Source of the DNA: Paenibacillus auburnensis
GTDB lineage: Bacteria; Bacillota; Bacilli; Paenibacillales; Paenibacillaceae
Direction: 5' to 3'
Assembly: GCF_927798115.1 (NCBI RefSeq)
Contig: NZ_CAKMMG010000008.1
Span: forward strand, 1-64,000
Length of the DNA: 64,000 nucleotides
Part shown: positions 24,628 through 31,630 of the stretch, in pieces
Position numbering within the stretch: position 1 is the first letter of the stretch
Layout of the letters: each line of letters opens with the position of its first letter
The notes under the pieces: model-generated
What the model saw: only the letters and a program-made list of their open reading frames with translations
The model's database searches: none
Told to the model about the DNA's origin: nothing
Translations under genes and position numbers: made by a program

Positions 24628-26607
24628 ATGAATCAGCAGCAACGGACAGAACGGATGAATATCGGGATTTTTGCCCATGTCGATGCCGGAAAAACGACTA
24701 CGACGGAGCATATTTTATATGAGAGCGGACGTATCCGCGCCCTGGGCAGTGTGGACAGCGGAACAGCGGTGACGGATTCAATGGAGGTGGAGCGGCAGCG
24801 GGGAATCTCGGTGCGGGCGGCATTGGCCTCCTTTACCTGGCAAGGTGTAGAGGTGAACCTGGTGGATACGCCGGGGCATGTCGATTTTCTGTCTGAGGTG
24901 GAGCGGAGCCTGCGGGTAATGGACTGTGCGGTGCTGATTCTGTCGGCGGTTGAAGGGGTGCAGGCGCAGAGCGAGATGATCTGGAATGCGCTGCGCAAGC
25001 TGGGGATTCCTACGCTGATTTTCGTGAATAAAATGGACCGGACCGGCGCTGACCCGGAGGCTGTGCTGGCACAGGCGCGCACTTATCTGTCCGGGGACAT
25101 TATTCCGGTGCAGCAGCCGCTCGGGAAGGAACAGGAATACTCAGGTGCGGCGGATCTATGGGACGCACATGCAGATGCCGCTGCACGGACTGAATTGCTG
25201 GAGGCGCTGGCGGAACGGGATGAGGCGCTGCTGGAACTCTACATGTCAGGCGGGGAGCCGGATCTTTCTCATTGGAAAAGAGAGATGCAAGCAGCCTCCG
25301 CCGCAGGACGGTTGTTCCCGCTCGTGTACGGTGTGGCCGCCAAAGGTCTGGGAATAACGGAGCTGCTGGACGCCATGATCGACTACTTCCCCCGGGCAGG
25401 CGGTGATGCTTCACAGCCGTTGTCCGGCCTCGTGTACAATATTCAGCGGGATAAAAGCATGGGCCGTATGGCCTTCGTCCGCCTCTACCAGGGGACGATC
25501 CGCAACCGTGATACGGTAACGAACTACTCCCAGGAGGTTCAGGCCAAAGTCACGCAGATCCGCAAAGTGGAGGGCGGCCGCACGGAGGATGTCGGGTCAC
25601 TTACAGCTGGCGACATTGCGGTGGTCTACGGCCTGTCTGGCGTGCGTATCGGTGATGTGCTGGGCAGTCCGGATGCTATTCCGCAGGAGGCGAAGCTGGC
25701 TGTGCCCCTGCTGACCGTGCGTGTCTTCTGGGGAGCAGACACCGATGACCACAAGGTGATCGGTGCGATGCAGGAGCTGGCGGATGAAGATCCGCAGCTG
25801 GGTGCGGAGTGGCTGCCGGAGGAACGCGAGCTGCATATTAAGGTGATGGGGCCGATCCAGCTGGAGGTGCTGGACAGTGTGCTGGAGAGCCGCTATGGCC
25901 TGAAGGTTACCTTCGGCCCGCCGTCAGTGATCTATAAAGAAACGCCAAGCGGCAGCGGCGAAGGGTACATCGCCTACCTGATGCCGAAGCCGTGCTGGGC
26001 AATTCTGCGCTTCCATATAGAACCGGGTCCGCCGGGTAGCGGCTTGGTATATGAATCGGTTGTGCGCAGCTCCGACCTGCTGCCGCAGTACCAGAACGAG
26101 ACCGCGCGCCGCGTGCCGGAAGCGCTGCAGCAGGGACTCTACGGCTGGGAGGTCACCGACCTCAAGGTGACACTGGTGGAGGGGAACCACCATGTGTGGC
26201 ATACCCATCCGCTGGATTTTGCCGTTGCCACGCCGATGGGCATCATGGACGGGCTGAACAGGATCGGCACCCGGCTGCTGGAGCCCATCCTTGCCGTACG
26301 CATCGTCGTGCCGGAGGAGAACGCCGGCCGCGTGATGAACGACCTCGTGCAGATGCGCGGCAGCTTTGAGCCGCCCGTCCTGCAGGGGGAGCGGATGATC
26401 ATCGAGGGCCGGCTGCCGCTGGCTACGTCGCTGGATTATCCGGTGACGCTCAGCTCCTATACGAAGGGGCGGAGCACCTTCACTTCCGTTTTTGCTGCCT
26501 ACGAGCCATGCCCGCCGGATGTCCATGCCGAGCGCACCCGCCGGGGAGTGAATCCGCTCGATCAGGCGAAGTACATCCTGAGCGTGCGGAAGGCGCTGCA
26601 AGGGTAG
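24628..26607 (+). CDS. Tet(M)-like ribosomal protection GTPase (EF-G paralogue)
   Basis: 659 aa translational GTPase. Switch and nucleotide motifs: G1 AHVDAGKTTT (16-25), G3 DTPGHVD, G4 NKMDR. Length and the C-terminal blocks (TPMGIMDGLNRIGTRLLEPIL, SSYTKGRSTF, RRGVNPLDQAKYILS) follow Tet(M)/Tet(O)-type proteins rather than EF-G, which is about 690 aa. Such proteins dislodge tetracycline from the ribosome. This chromosomal, high-GC copy in native context, with no attenuator leader of the tet(M) kind, could be an intrinsic resistance gene or a housekeeping relative with another ligand. Ribosome binding site AGGAGA before ATG 24628; terminator at 26633. Confidence 0.88.
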   Translation: MNQQQRTERMNIGIFAHVDAGKTTTTEHILYESGRIRALGSVDSGTAVTDSMEVERQRGISVRAALASFTWQGVEVNLVDTPGHVDFLSEVERSLRVMDCAVLILSAVEGVQAQSEMIWNALRKLGIPTLIFVNKMDRTGADPEAVLAQARTYLSGDIIPVQQPLGKEQEYSGAADLWDAHADAAARTELLEALAERDEALLELYMSGGEPDLSHWKREMQAASAAGRLFPLVYGVAAKGLGITELLDAMIDYFPRAGGDASQPLSGLVYNIQRDKSMGRMAFVRLYQGTIRNRDTVTNYSQEVQAKVTQIRKVEGGRTEDVGSLTAGDIAVVYGLSGVRIGDVLGSPDAIPQEAKLAVPLLTVRVFWGADTDDHKVIGAMQELADEDPQLGAEWLPEERELHIKVMGPIQLEVLDSVLESRYGLKVTFGPPSVIYKETPSGSGEGYIAYLMPKPCWAILRFHIEPGPPGSGLVYESVVRSSDLLPQYQNETARRVPEALQQGLYGWEVTDLKVTLVEGNHHVWHTHPLDFAVATPMGIMDGLNRIGTRLLEPILAVRIVVPEENAGRVMNDLVQMRGSFEPPVLQGERMIIEGRLPLATSLDYPVTLSSYTKGRSTFTSVFAAYEPCPPDVHAERTRRGVNPLDQAKYILSVRKALQG

Positions 26608-26632
26608 CCCGCCCCCTGATAGAATAGTGAAT

Positions 26633-26669
26633 AGAGCGTATGCCAATCCGGTGGTGTACGCTCTTTTTT
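26633..26669 (+). terminator. Terminator of the Tet(M)-like gene
   Basis: AGAGCGTA pairs with TACGCTCT, followed by TTTTTT. Confidence 0.88.
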
Positions 26670-26805
26670 CTGTTTTCCAGTCCCAATACTAATGGTAAAG
26701 TTGGAACGTGGCAGCCCCAGCCACCCGGTGCCCCGCCTGGGAATGTACAATGATCAGGATAACTGCTGTGCTTATTATGAGAGAGTGTGGTTACAATTAG
26801 TTGCA

Positions 26806-26833
26806 AATGTTTATTATCCAGTAAATAAACATT
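26806..26833. promoter_or_regulatory. 28-bp inverted repeat, possible operator
   Basis: Perfect 10-bp arms AATGTTTATT and AATAAACATT separated by 8 bp, 47 bp before the start of a small membrane protein gene. AT-rich and without a T tail, so more like a protein-binding site than a terminator. Confidence 0.6.
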
Positions 26834-26880
26834 GTGATGACTGAATAGACTACATTATTTGATGATAAGGAGTTTTGCAC

Positions 26881-27135
26881 ATGGTCATCTGGGGAACTCT
26901 CATTTCAATTGTAACCGCTGTTATTTTGTCCGCCTTTATCGGCCCTTACGGGCTGCTGACGCTGCTCGCCGTAGGTTTTGGTTTCCTGTTCAGTATCCAC
27001 TCCAGAATCCGGGATGTTCAGAATGATCTGCAGCAGATCAAGCAGAAGCTGGGTATAACGGACACCATAGAGTCTGCGGTGAGTAATGAAGAGATTGAAG
27101 CGGAGCTGGAGCAGGAAATGGCGTTGGAGAAATAG
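26881..27135 (+). CDS. Small membrane protein with C-terminal coiled coil, function unknown
   Basis: 84 aa. Two hydrophobic segments (about 4-20 and 23-42; IVTAVILSAFIGPYGLLTLLAVGFGFLFSI) are followed by a charged helix likely to form a coiled coil (RIRDVQNDLQQIKQKLG) and an acidic tail. AAGGAG lies 8 bases before ATG 26881. I do not recognise the family. Preceded by a 28-bp palindrome and followed 53 bp on by a phosphatase gene, perhaps one transcript. Confidence 0.8.
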   Translation: MVIWGTLISIVTAVILSAFIGPYGLLTLLAVGFGFLFSIHSRIRDVQNDLQQIKQKLGITDTIESAVSNEEIEAELEQEMALEK

Positions 27136-27188
27136 AAGGAGTAGGGCAAGAAAAGGTATAGGTTTAACACGGGGACGGAGGCAGCAGA

Positions 27189-27758
27189 GTGCGCACGATG
27201 ATATATTTTATCCGCCATGCGGAATCGCTTTATGCTGAAGGGCAGGAGCGGTCAAGAGGGCTGTCTGAACGGGGAATGGAGGATGCGCTCCGGGTCCAAA
27301 CCATTTTGGATAATGAATCTGTTGATGGGTTTGTCTCCAGTCCCTATAAGCGGGCGGTGCAGACGATTAAGCCGCTGGCGGATGCTATGTGCAAGGATAT
27401 TATTATTGTAGAAGACCTTAGGGAAAGAACCATCGGGAATATAAGCGGACTGAGTTTTCCGGCGGCTAAGCAAAGGGTGTATCAGGACTTCCATATGGCA
27501 TTTGCGGAGGGTGAATCCAGCGCTGCGGCTCAGACCAGAGGGGTGCAGGCATTGGAACGGCTGCTGGAGGAGTATGCAGGCATGACCCTGGCGCTCGGAA
27601 CCCACGGCGATATCATGACGCTGATACTGAACCACTTTGATCCCCAGCAGTTTAATTATGAGTTTTGGAAGTCTACCTCTATGCCGGATATTTATAAGGC
27701 GGAGTTTGAGGGTAAGCAGCTGTTGAATGTGGTCAGAGCATGGGAAGAGCGGCTTTGA
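27189..27758 (+). CDS. Histidine phosphatase family protein (phosphoglycerate-mutase fold)
   Basis: 189 aa. The phospho-accepting His is in FIRHAESLY at the N-terminus, the second catalytic His in ALGTHGDIMTLIL near 140, and the conserved Arg in SSPYKRAVQTIKPL. Broad-specificity phosphatases of this group remove phosphate from sugars or nucleotides. GTG 27189 with GGAG 8 bases upstream is preferred over ATG 27198, which would be 17 bases away. Ends 14 bp before a hairpin shared with the convergent CGNR gene. Confidence 0.88.
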   Translation: MRTMIYFIRHAESLYAEGQERSRGLSERGMEDALRVQTILDNESVDGFVSSPYKRAVQTIKPLADAMCKDIIIVEDLRERTIGNISGLSFPAAKQRVYQDFHMAFAEGESSAAAQTRGVQALERLLEEYAGMTLALGTHGDIMTLILNHFDPQQFNYEFWKSTSMPDIYKAEFEGKQLLNVVRAWEERL

Positions 27759-27771
27759 TGATATAAAAGGT

Positions 27772-27810
27772 CTAAACACCCTTGAATGAAAATTCAGGGG
27801 TTTGTTTAGT
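27772..27810. terminator. Bidirectional hairpin between convergent genes
   Basis: TAAACaCC.TGAAT pairs with ATTCA.GGtTTgTTTA around a short AAA loop; located between the phosphatase gene and the convergent CGNR gene. Confidence 0.6.
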
Positions 27811-27836
27811 TCTGGCCATAATTAAGCAGCCTTTCT

Positions 27837-28403
27837 TCACTCCGTTATATCCTCCTCCGCCTTCTTCCGCGCCCGGAACCGCCGTACTTTCATCAAATTC
27901 CCGCAGAGCTTATCATCACAATAGCGCTTCGAGCGGTTGCGGGTGTCGTCATAGTACACCCAGAGACAGTCGGGATTATCGCAAATGCGGATACGGGAAG
28001 TCTCTTTCTCTAACAATAATCCGGCAAAAGAAGCGGCGATTTCGGCCATGATCTGGCCCCAATCGCTACGCTGCGGCAGGAGGGAGAGCTCCGGCTGCTT
28101 GTCCGGTTTACGCACGATTTGCCGGATGGACGGGCCTTCGGCCATATATCTGTTCAGCTGGTCCAGCAGCGTCTGCTCTGGCTGCGCACCCTGCACGAGC
28201 TTCTGGACTTCTGCCCACAGCAAGCTGCGCAGCTCCTTGAGCTGTTGCAGTTCGACTGCCACAGGTGCCGCTGCCGCCGGCAAATCATGCTGCACCAGCC
28301 ACTCTGCCAGCCAATTCTGATCCTCAAGCCGGTCCTTGTCATGGCTCCGGTCGCCTGTCCGCCAATCCCGCCAGTAGCTGTTAATATAATCCTCCCACAG
28401 CAC
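27837..28403 (-). CDS. CGNR zinc-finger / ABATE-domain protein, putative transcription regulator
   Basis: 188 aa. An N-terminal helical ABATE-type domain (stress-related, about 1-130) precedes a C-terminal treble-clef zinc finger: CDNPDCLWVYYDDTRNRSKR followed by YCDDKLCGNLMKVRRFRARK, where CGNLMKVRRFR is the CGNR signature, with the usual N replaced in part. Four Cys are placed to bind zinc. The start is GTG 28403: AAAGGAGG lies 8 bases upstream, whereas the ATG seen 7 bases earlier is out of frame. The family is thought to bind DNA; target unknown. Confidence 0.88.
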   Translation of the reverse strand: MLWEDYINSYWRDWRTGDRSHDKDRLEDQNWLAEWLVQHDLPAAAAPVAVELQQLKELRSLLWAEVQKLVQGAQPEQTLLDQLNRYMAEGPSIRQIVRKPDKQPELSLLPQRSDWGQIMAEIAASFAGLLLEKETSRIRICDNPDCLWVYYDDTRNRSKRYCDDKLCGNLMKVRRFRARKKAEEDITE

Positions 28404-28566
28404 GGTTCATTCCTCCTTTCTTACTCATTCTTTCCCTTGATTGTAACAGCTAAAACTCATCTTTACTAGTTACTTGAATCCTCTGCAGATATATGCTACA
28501 GTTCTATTGTAACGATTATGAACGAATTTAAGTGGTTACACAACAAAAACTTGCAGGAGGTACGAC

Positions 28567-29058
28567 ATGCAGAATAAGATCAGTGATGTGTTGTTGCAGA
28601 ACTGGGATTATGCCATGGATATCGAGGATTGGGCGCCGCCGCTGAGCGCTGCGCTGGAGGGTGTGAACGCGGAGCAGGCCAGCTGGAAGCCGGGCGAAGC
28701 AGGTAACTCGATCTGGGAGACTGTCAAGCATCTGACCTACTACAAGGAACGGCTGCTGATCAAGCTTAAGGGACTGCCGAAGCTTCCGGATTTAGAGAGT
28801 AATGATGCTACTTTTACGGTGACCGAAAGCGGCGAAGAAGCATGGGGACAGGCGGTTGCCAAGCTGAAATCCGTCCACGCATCTTTGCGGGAAATTATTG
28901 AGGCGCTGGAAGAAGGCGCTTATGAATGGGGCGGTTCAGGGCATGCTCCAGGCGAAGAAGTGATGAGCCTGATTCTGCATGACTGCTACCATACCGGACA
29001 GATTGTGCTGGTACGGAAGCTGCAAGGCTCCTGGCCTTCGCACCGCAGCTTTAACTAA
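28567..29058 (+). CDS. DinB-family protein
   Basis: 163 aa four-helix-bundle protein of the DinB/YfiT superfamily. The three His expected to bind a metal ion are seen in ETVKHLTYYKERL and in HDCYHTGQIVLVRKL near the C-terminus. Members include thiol transferases and damage-induced proteins; substrate unknown. GCAGGAGG precedes ATG 28567 by 6 bases. The gene diverges from the CGNR gene across 163 bp and is followed by a strong terminator. Confidence 0.92.
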   Translation: MQNKISDVLLQNWDYAMDIEDWAPPLSAALEGVNAEQASWKPGEAGNSIWETVKHLTYYKERLLIKLKGLPKLPDLESNDATFTVTESGEEAWGQAVAKLKSVHASLREIIEALEEGAYEWGGSGHAPGEEVMSLILHDCYHTGQIVLVRKLQGSWPSHRSFN

Positions 29059-29076
29059 ATAATCACTACTGATATC

Positions 29077-29130
29077 AAGCCGCACCTTTAACTGCCAGGG
29101 TCAACCCGGGCAGCCGGGGTGCGGCTATTT
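29077..29130 (+). terminator. Terminator of the dinB-like gene
   Basis: AGCCGCACC pairs with GGGTGCGGCT, with inner CTGCC/GGGCAG, followed by ATTTTGTTT. Confidence 0.85.
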
Positions 29131-29196
29131 TGTTTCAAGACGAAAAATCCGGGGTTAATGGATGTCATAACAGCATGAATATGAAGGGAGAGATTG

Positions 29197-29367
29197 ATGA
29201 TGGAACCGAATTACAAGGACAGAAGTGTTGAAGTGGAACGCACGGAGGTACACAAGAGATCGGATTCCAGCGTTGTCGCATCTACCTTTATCAAATACGC
29301 AGCCTATATTATTATCATTTTCGGAATTCTGTTCTTCCTGGTGAGATACGTCTTCCCGATGTTCTAA
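29197..29367 (+). CDS. 56-aa membrane peptide of unknown function
   Basis: Read by hand because it is short: starts MMEPNYKDRSVEVERTEVHK, ends FFLVRYVFPMF. The first 32 residues are charged and soluble; the rest is one hydrophobic helix (FIKYAAYIIIIFGILFFLV). GAAGGGAGAG lies 6-7 bases before ATG 29197 and a perfect terminator follows 18 bp after the stop, which together make a real gene likely. Single-pass, N-terminus probably cytoplasmic. No family recognised. Confidence 0.78.
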   Translation: MMEPNYKDRSVEVERTEVHKRSDSSVVASTFIKYAAYIIIIFGILFFLVRYVFPMF

Positions 29368-29385
29368 ACGAATCTCCGCCCAATC

Positions 29386-29427
29386 AAAAAGCCACGCCTA
29401 CCTCTGCGGTAGACGCGGCTTTTGCTT
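29386..29427 (+). terminator. Terminator after the 56-aa peptide, facing cmpA
   Basis: AAAAGCC.CG.CTACC pairs with GGTAG.CG.GGCTTTT around TCTGC; T-rich tail on the plus strand. It may serve both convergent genes. Confidence 0.85.
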
Positions 29428-29449
29428 TACATTCTTAGCCGTGGGATTC

Positions 29450-29587
29450 TTATACTTCCCTGTGAACGTAGTCACGGGATTCACCGGAATTACGGTAAAA
29501 GAACCAGCATTCGTTCAGCATTTTGATCTGGCGCCGGTCTTTTTTGAAATAAGCCTTCATGAGCTGATGGCAGAGCCACTGCGGCAA
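29450..29587 (-). CDS. cmpA: Cortex morphogenetic protein CmpA
   Basis: 45 aa, read by hand. It begins MPQWLCHQLMKAYFKKDRRQ and continues with IKMLNECWFFYRN, which follows the B. subtilis CmpA pattern (P-x-W-L, QIKLLNQCW, YR) with a short C-terminal extension. CmpA is an adaptor that delivers misassembled spore-coat SpoIVA for ClpXP degradation and restrains cortex assembly during sporulation. The start is TTG with AGGAGG 6-11 bases upstream (29593-29600). In B. subtilis cmpA lies between tex and ydcK; here the SprT-like ydcK gene follows 570 bp away on the other strand. Confidence 0.85.
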   Translation of the reverse strand: MPQWLCHQLMKAYFKKDRRQIKMLNECWFFYRNSGESRDYVHREV

Positions 29588-29696
29588 GTGTACCCCTCCT
29601 CTAAGCATGCTTCCTATGTACAGATAGCATATGGGGAAAGGTGCCCAAAGGTGCGCGGGGTTAGCAAACCGGCAGATTCCTGCTGTGAAAAAAAGG

Positions 29697-30056
29697 CTAA
29701 TGCACGCCCTCTTCTTCCTCTTCGTACCACTGCTCCAGCTGTGCCTGCAGCGCGCGGATCTCCGTCAGCAGCGAGATAAGCGGGTAATGGTTCTCCTGAA
29801 TGGAGGCAAAAGCGCTCTCCAGCCGGTTAATATATTCCAGTCCGGATTCCAGCCTATACCCTTCACGCAGAAGCTCCAGGGAATCACATTCGGCAACCGC
29901 CAGCGGCAGGTCCGGCACATTATCCGCGGTCAGCTTGTCGATCTCTTTATTGAGGCGAAGATTAAGCGCGCTCAATTGGTACGCATATTCCTCAGGCATT
30001 TCAACAAACTGCAGTTCCTGGTGCTGCTGCAAAATTACATACCGCATTTTCGGCAT
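29697..30056 (-). CDS. Conserved hypothetical protein, helical
   Basis: 119 aa, no signal or membrane segment. A short beta start (MPKMRYVILQQHQELQFVEMP) is followed by long predicted helices rich in Leu and Glu (YAYQLSALNLRLNKEIDKLT; ALQAQLEQWYEEEEEG), with an acidic C-terminal tail. GGAGGGAG stands upstream of ATG 30056. It could be expressed with cmpA, which lies 110 bp downstream on the same strand, but that is inference. Family not recognised. Confidence 0.78.
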   Translation of the reverse strand: MPKMRYVILQQHQELQFVEMPEEYAYQLSALNLRLNKEIDKLTADNVPDLPLAVAECDSLELLREGYRLESGLEYINRLESAFASIQENHYPLISLLTEIRALQAQLEQWYEEEEEGVH

Positions 30057-30153
30057 AACTCAGTCTCCCTCCGTACTTGTCTTCCTTCTTGACAGTTTAG
30101 CCTATGGGCAAGTTACAATTCAAGTAGAGATGTTATTTTAAGTAGGAGAGGAC

Positions 30154-30669
30154 TTGTGGGAGAACGCTATGACCAGTATCAGCATGAGCAATGAAGAGCT
30201 GCAGCAATGGATTGAGCGGGTATCGCTCAGCAGCTTTGGCGTGCCGTTCCGGCACAAGGCCAGCTTTAACAGCAGACTTACGACGACGGGCGGACGGTAC
30301 TTTACCAAAAGCCATAATATAGAGATTAATCCGCAGCAGCTTGCCATGTATGGACATGAAGAGACGGAGAAGATTATTAAGCATGAGCTCTGCCACTATC
30401 ATCTGCATCTGGCGAAGCGGGGATATATGCACCGGGATGCCGATTTCAAAAGCCTGCTGGCCCAGGTCGGCGGAAGCCGCTATTGCCAGAGTCTGCCCGG
30501 AGCCAAGGCGCGGAAGCCCCAGCCTTACCGCTATAAGCTGGTATGCACCGCTTGTTCTACCGAATATCCGCGCAAACGCCGGGCCGATCCGAAACGCTAC
30601 CGCTGCGGCAACTGTGCGGGCAAGCTGAAGCTGGTCGCCCTGGAAGAAGGCAAAGGTCCGGTTACTTGA
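30154..30669 (+). CDS. ydcK: SprT-like protein (YdcK family)
   Basis: 171 aa. Carries the zinc-metalloprotease-type motif HELCHYHLH (about 75-83; HExxH) and a C-terminal zinc ribbon with LVCTACSTEYPRKRR and YRCGNCAGKLK. SprT/Spartan relatives bind DNA and some cut protein-DNA crosslinks; activity of the YdcK branch is not proven. TTG 30154 follows AGGAGAGG closely; ATG 30169 is the alternative start and would shorten the protein by five residues. In B. subtilis the homologue lies after cmpA and just before the tRNA-Asn/Ser cluster, as here at larger distance. Confidence 0.9.
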   Translation: MWENAMTSISMSNEELQQWIERVSLSSFGVPFRHKASFNSRLTTTGGRYFTKSHNIEINPQQLAMYGHEETEKIIKHELCHYHLHLAKRGYMHRDADFKSLLAQVGGSRYCQSLPGAKARKPQPYRYKLVCTACSTEYPRKRRADPKRYRCGNCAGKLKLVALEEGKGPVT

Positions 30670-31300
30670 TCACTAGGCCGAGCAATCCGGCGAAGGATGC
30701 CGCCTGATCCGCAGAAATGATGCAGCCCGGCAGATCCTCTATGTCCACCAGCAGTCCGGTGAATTCACAACTGCTTAGGTCGGTATCCTTCAGCCTGACG
30801 CCGGCCATGATCGCCTGATCAATCTTGCATTCCTCGAACGAGACCTTTTGGAAGATGCTTTGATAGTAATCGCTACTCACCAGTGAACTCTGCTCGAAGG
30901 AGATCAGCTTCAGATTCCCGAACCGGAAACTGGCAAAATCGCAGATCGACCCGGTCACCCGGACGTTCTGGAACCGTGCCCTGGTAAAGTCGGTTCCGAT
31001 CATTTTGCATTGTCTGAACTCTGTCCGGTGGACGAAGGCTTCGCTGAAATTTACGTTCGAAAGGTCGCAGTTCTCAAAGATCACATCCGTCAGCTCAATA
31101 CCGCGGAGTGAGGAGTTGCTGATGATTACATTTTTGAAGAATACTTTATCGAAGGAGACCTTGTCCGCTTCCTGATATTCGAGCTGTACATCGCTGATGA
31201 GGCAATTGCTATATTCCTCTTTGGTCTCCAGCAGATCTATCTGCTGCGGCGCCAAAAGAGCGGGGTCAGAGATTTTGGGAAGATCGATTTTATCCTTCAT
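30662..31300 (-). CDS. Pentapeptide-repeat protein
   Basis: 212 aa. From about residue 60 the sequence shows the five-residue rhythm of a right-handed quadrilateral beta-helix (IELTDVIFENCDLSNVNFSE, GTDFTRARFQNVRVTGS, DFASFRFGNLKLISFE). Some members mimic DNA and protect gyrase; others have no known role. No signal peptide. ATG 31300 with GGAGG 6 bases upstream. Convergent with and overlapping the end of the SprT-like gene by 8 bases. Confidence 0.9.
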   Translation of the reverse strand: MKDKIDLPKISDPALLAPQQIDLLETKEEYSNCLISDVQLEYQEADKVSFDKVFFKNVIISNSSLRGIELTDVIFENCDLSNVNFSEAFVHRTEFRQCKMIGTDFTRARFQNVRVTGSICDFASFRFGNLKLISFEQSSLVSSDYYQSIFQKVSFEECKIDQAIMAGVRLKDTDLSSCEFTGLLVDIEDLPGCIISADQAASFAGLLGLVIK

Positions 31301-31567
31301 ATAAGCCTCCAGTTGTAGGTAACAAACTTTTATTAATGAAGATTAATCTTCGTCTGGTAATTATTATGCAGTAAACTCTCTCAGGGTTGCAAACAAACAT
31401 GGAAGGATGGCAATCTCCTATTTCCTTAACGAGGCTCAATAGTTACTTAACAAGCGGCAGTCCGGGACAAGCATTCCATCGTCCATGGCTGCCTTTATTA
31501 GTTGAAGGCTTAGTGCACGTGATGTCCGTAAAAATGCACCTTTGTCATGGTAAAATCACACCTCGTT

Positions 31568-31582
31568 TTGCAAACGTTACCC
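31568..31582 (+). promoter_or_regulatory. cre-like site (CcpA) before the giant S-layer protein gene
   Basis: TTGCAAACGTTACCC fits the catabolite-response consensus WTGNAARCGNWNNCW at 14 of 15 positions. It lies 48 bp before the ATG, a position expected for repression when preferred sugars are present. The rest of the gap 31301-31567 has no recognisable gene. Confidence 0.5.
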
Positions 31583-31630
31583 GCCTAAGATGGAAGGGAA
31601 GTCCATATTGGATTAATGGGGGGCGCATTT

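Noticed and set aside
24628..26607. Housekeeping elongation factor G
   Set aside because: 659 aa, with C-terminal motifs of Tet(M)-type proteins; lone gene, not in the str operon with rpsL/rpsG/tuf.
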